From NCBI RefSeq assembly GCF_006440735.1, contig NZ_VFUA01000060.1, positions 1 through 39,999 of the forward strand: a stretch of DNA of 39,999 nt. Reading direction: 5' to 3'. The DNA comes from Mesorhizobium sp. B2-7-1. GTDB lineage: Bacteria; Pseudomonadota; Alphaproteobacteria; Rhizobiales; Rhizobiaceae. Position 1 is the stretch's first letter; each line of letters opens with the position of its first letter. A program made the translations under genes and the position numbers. A model generated the notes under the pieces. It was given only the letters and a program-made list of their open reading frames with translations, was not told the origin of the DNA and ran no database searches. Below, one piece after another: positions 38,716-39,999 of the stretch.

Positions 38716-39918
38716 ATGGTCGCGATGGACACCACAGGCAATGGAAGCGGAACCATGGCGGGGCTGCTGCCGATCATGGCGGCTGTCTTCGCCGGCTTCC
38801 TGCTGATCGGCCTGGCGCTGCCGGTCCTGCCGCTGCACCTTCACCAGGGGCTAGGCTTCGGACCCTTCGCCGTCGGATTGGTGACGGGCAGCCAGTTCGT
38901 CGCCTCGCTTTTGTCGCGGATCGGCGCTGGAAACTATGCCGATACGCGCGGCGGCAAGCGGGCCGCCGTCGTCGGCCTGATCGCCGCCGCCTTGGCCGGG
39001 TTCATCTATCTAGGATCGCTCGCATTGCTCGACCGGCCAACGGCGTCCGCGTCCATGCTGTTCGTCGGCCGGGCCGTGCTAGGGGCGGCGGAAAGCTTCA
39101 TCATCACGGGCGGCGTGGCCTGGGGGCTGGCTCTTGCGGGTGGACGGCACTCCGGCAAGGTCATCGCCTGGGTAGGCACCGCGATGTTCGCCGCGCTGGC
39201 GCTCGGCGCGCCCGTCGGATCCGCGCTCTATGCAGCCGGAGGCTTCGCCGCGATCGCCCTCGCCACGATCGTTCTGCCGCTTGCAACCCTCCTCGCCACA
39301 CTGCCGATGCGCGGCATCAGGCCGGCCGGCGCCACGGCTCGGCAATCCTGGATGAGCGTCGCGCAAGCCGTCTGGCTTCCCGGCGTAGGAGCGGCTCTCA
39401 GCAGCCTCGGCTATGGCGCGATCCTGTCCTTCGCGGCGCTGCTCTTTTCCGAGCGCGGCTGGCATCCCGTCTGGCTCCCCTTCACGGCCTACGCGGTGTC
39501 GCTGATCGCGGCGCGGCTCTGTTTCGGCCAGTTGCCTGACAGGCTTGGAGGCGCCCGCGTCGCCGCAATCTTCGTGGCCGTCGAAGCGGTGGGCCTGCTG
39601 TTGATCTGGTTGGCGCCCGGACCGGTTGTTGCAACGGTGGGAGCAGGCCTGACGGGCCTCGGATATTCGCTCGTCTATCCCGGTCTCGGCGCCGAGGCCG
39701 TGAGCCATCTTCCGTCAGACAGCCGCGGCCTTGCCATGGGGCTCTACACTGTCTTCCTCGATGTGGCGCTCGGCTTCGGCAGTCCGGCGCTCGGTCTGGT
39801 GGCCGCGTCGGCGGGGCTGCAATTCGTCTTCCTTGTCGTCGCAGCGGCGGCGCTTCCGGCGTTTGCCGTCGCGCTCATGCTTATCCGCAGGCGAGTTGCA
39901 TACCGGAGGGCAGCCTAG
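38716..39918 (+). CDS. MFS transporter (YfcJ/YhhS-like)
   Basis: This 400-residue inner-membrane protein has 12 helices. FAVGLVTGSQFVASLLSRIG, then AGNYADTRGGKRAAVVGLIA (motif A), and LFVGRAVLGAAESFIITGGV match the arabinose/YfcJ-YhhS-type exporters. The C-terminal half has LPDRLGGARVAAIFVAVEAV. It is probably a proton-driven exporter of an unknown substrate. No strong ribosome binding site is seen at ATG 38716; ATG 38725 is an alternative. It is separated from the previous operon by repeat R7. Confidence 0.9.
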   Translation: MVAMDTTGNGSGTMAGLLPIMAAVFAGFLLIGLALPVLPLHLHQGLGFGPFAVGLVTGSQFVASLLSRIGAGNYADTRGGKRAAVVGLIAAALAGFIYLGSLALLDRPTASASMLFVGRAVLGAAESFIITGGVAWGLALAGGRHSGKVIAWVGTAMFAALALGAPVGSALYAAGGFAAIALATIVLPLATLLATLPMRGIRPAGATARQSWMSVAQAVWLPGVGAALSSLGYGAILSFAALLFSERGWHPVWLPFTAYAVSLIAARLCFGQLPDRLGGARVAAIFVAVEAVGLLLIWLAPGPVVATVGAGLTGLGYSLVYPGLGAEAVSHLPSDSRGLAMGLYTVFLDVALGFGSPALGLVAASAGLQFVFLVVAAAALPAFAVALMLIRRRVAYRRAA

Positions 39919-39999
39919 ATCGGCCAGGCGGGGACCGGTTTCCCGCGATACAGGATGGCAAGACCCCAGACGCAGCGTACGAGGAAGCAGCCAAGGCCG
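39915..39999 (-). CDS. 3' end of a convergent gene, truncated by the window
   Basis: On the minus strand the edge sequence gives GLGCFLVRCVWGLAILYRGK then PVPAWPI and a TAG stop. It overlaps the MFS stop so that both stops share a CTAG. The fragment looks like the C-terminus of a membrane-associated protein, but 27 residues are too few to name a family. Confidence 0.45.
   Translation of the reverse strand, partial: GLGCFLVRCVWGLAILYRGKPVPAWPI

Noticed and set aside
39915..39918. Overlapping stop codons of convergent genes as a special signal
   Set aside because: A shared CTAG at convergent gene ends is common in compact genomes.

Overview
The window looks like a chromosomal stretch from an alphaproteobacterium of the order Rhizobiales, probably Mesorhizobium or a close relative. 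This is inferred from the high GC content, the paired DUF982 genes, a dmeR-dmeF cobalt/nickel unit, a B12-riboswitch-controlled cbtB-cbtA operon, and short palindromic intergenic repeats of a type common in rhizobia. No phage, plasmid, CRISPR, rRNA or tRNA signature was seen. It is mostly a patchwork of small accessory and stress genes with many strand changes.

Layout. 1-3.2 kb: small orphan proteins and long non-coding DNA with a nested hairpin. 3.4-4.1 kb: two convergent genes that have both lost their 3' ends. 4.2-6.0 kb: a short-chain dehydrogenase divergent from an AraC-type regulator. 6.1-7.8 kb: the CsoR/RcnR-family sensor dmeR and the efflux gene dmeF, which carries a frameshift. 7.8-9.4 kb: an EamA exporter and a VOC protein. 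9.4-11.4 kb: a cobalamin riboswitch driving cbtB, cbtA and an exported protein. 11.4-14.4 kb: a phosphatase-like protein lacking its catalytic histidine, a PilZ-like protein, ArsC, an acetyltransferase and a small secreted protein with a strong terminator. 14.5-16.3 kb: an S1/P1 nuclease and a heavy-metal ATPase, both without 5' ends and abutting head to head. 16.4-18.5 kb: PRC-barrel, MAPEG, and an ArsR-SRPBCC pair whose operator covers the start codon. 18.6-22.2 kb: a two-gene operon probably for betaine or N-methyl amino acid catabolism. 22.3-24.5 kb: an L,D-transpeptidase, two DUF982 proteins and a zinc-ribbon protein. 24.6-27.4 kb: a LysR regulator, a VOC protein, an atypical SDR and a secreted protein. 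27.8-33.4 kb: a 1,729-residue autotransporter and a lone Flp pilin. 33.5-34.2 kb: a sulfotransferase. 34.4-38.6 kb: a LysR regulator divergent from an MFS exporter, cyclophilin-like protein, cupin and alcohol dehydrogenase. 38.7 kb to the end: another MFS transporter and the 3' tail of a convergent gene.

Three themes link the region. First, cobalt: a B12-sensing uptake operon lies about 3 kb from a cobalt/nickel efflux unit whose exporter is frameshifted. Second, gene decay: several genes carry frameshifts or nonsense codons, and two gene pairs are each explained by one deletion that removed the facing ends of both genes. Third, a family of seven palindromic repeats, all in one orientation, sits at gene ends, supplies stop codons, interrupts the cbt operon, and shows compensatory changes in its stem.
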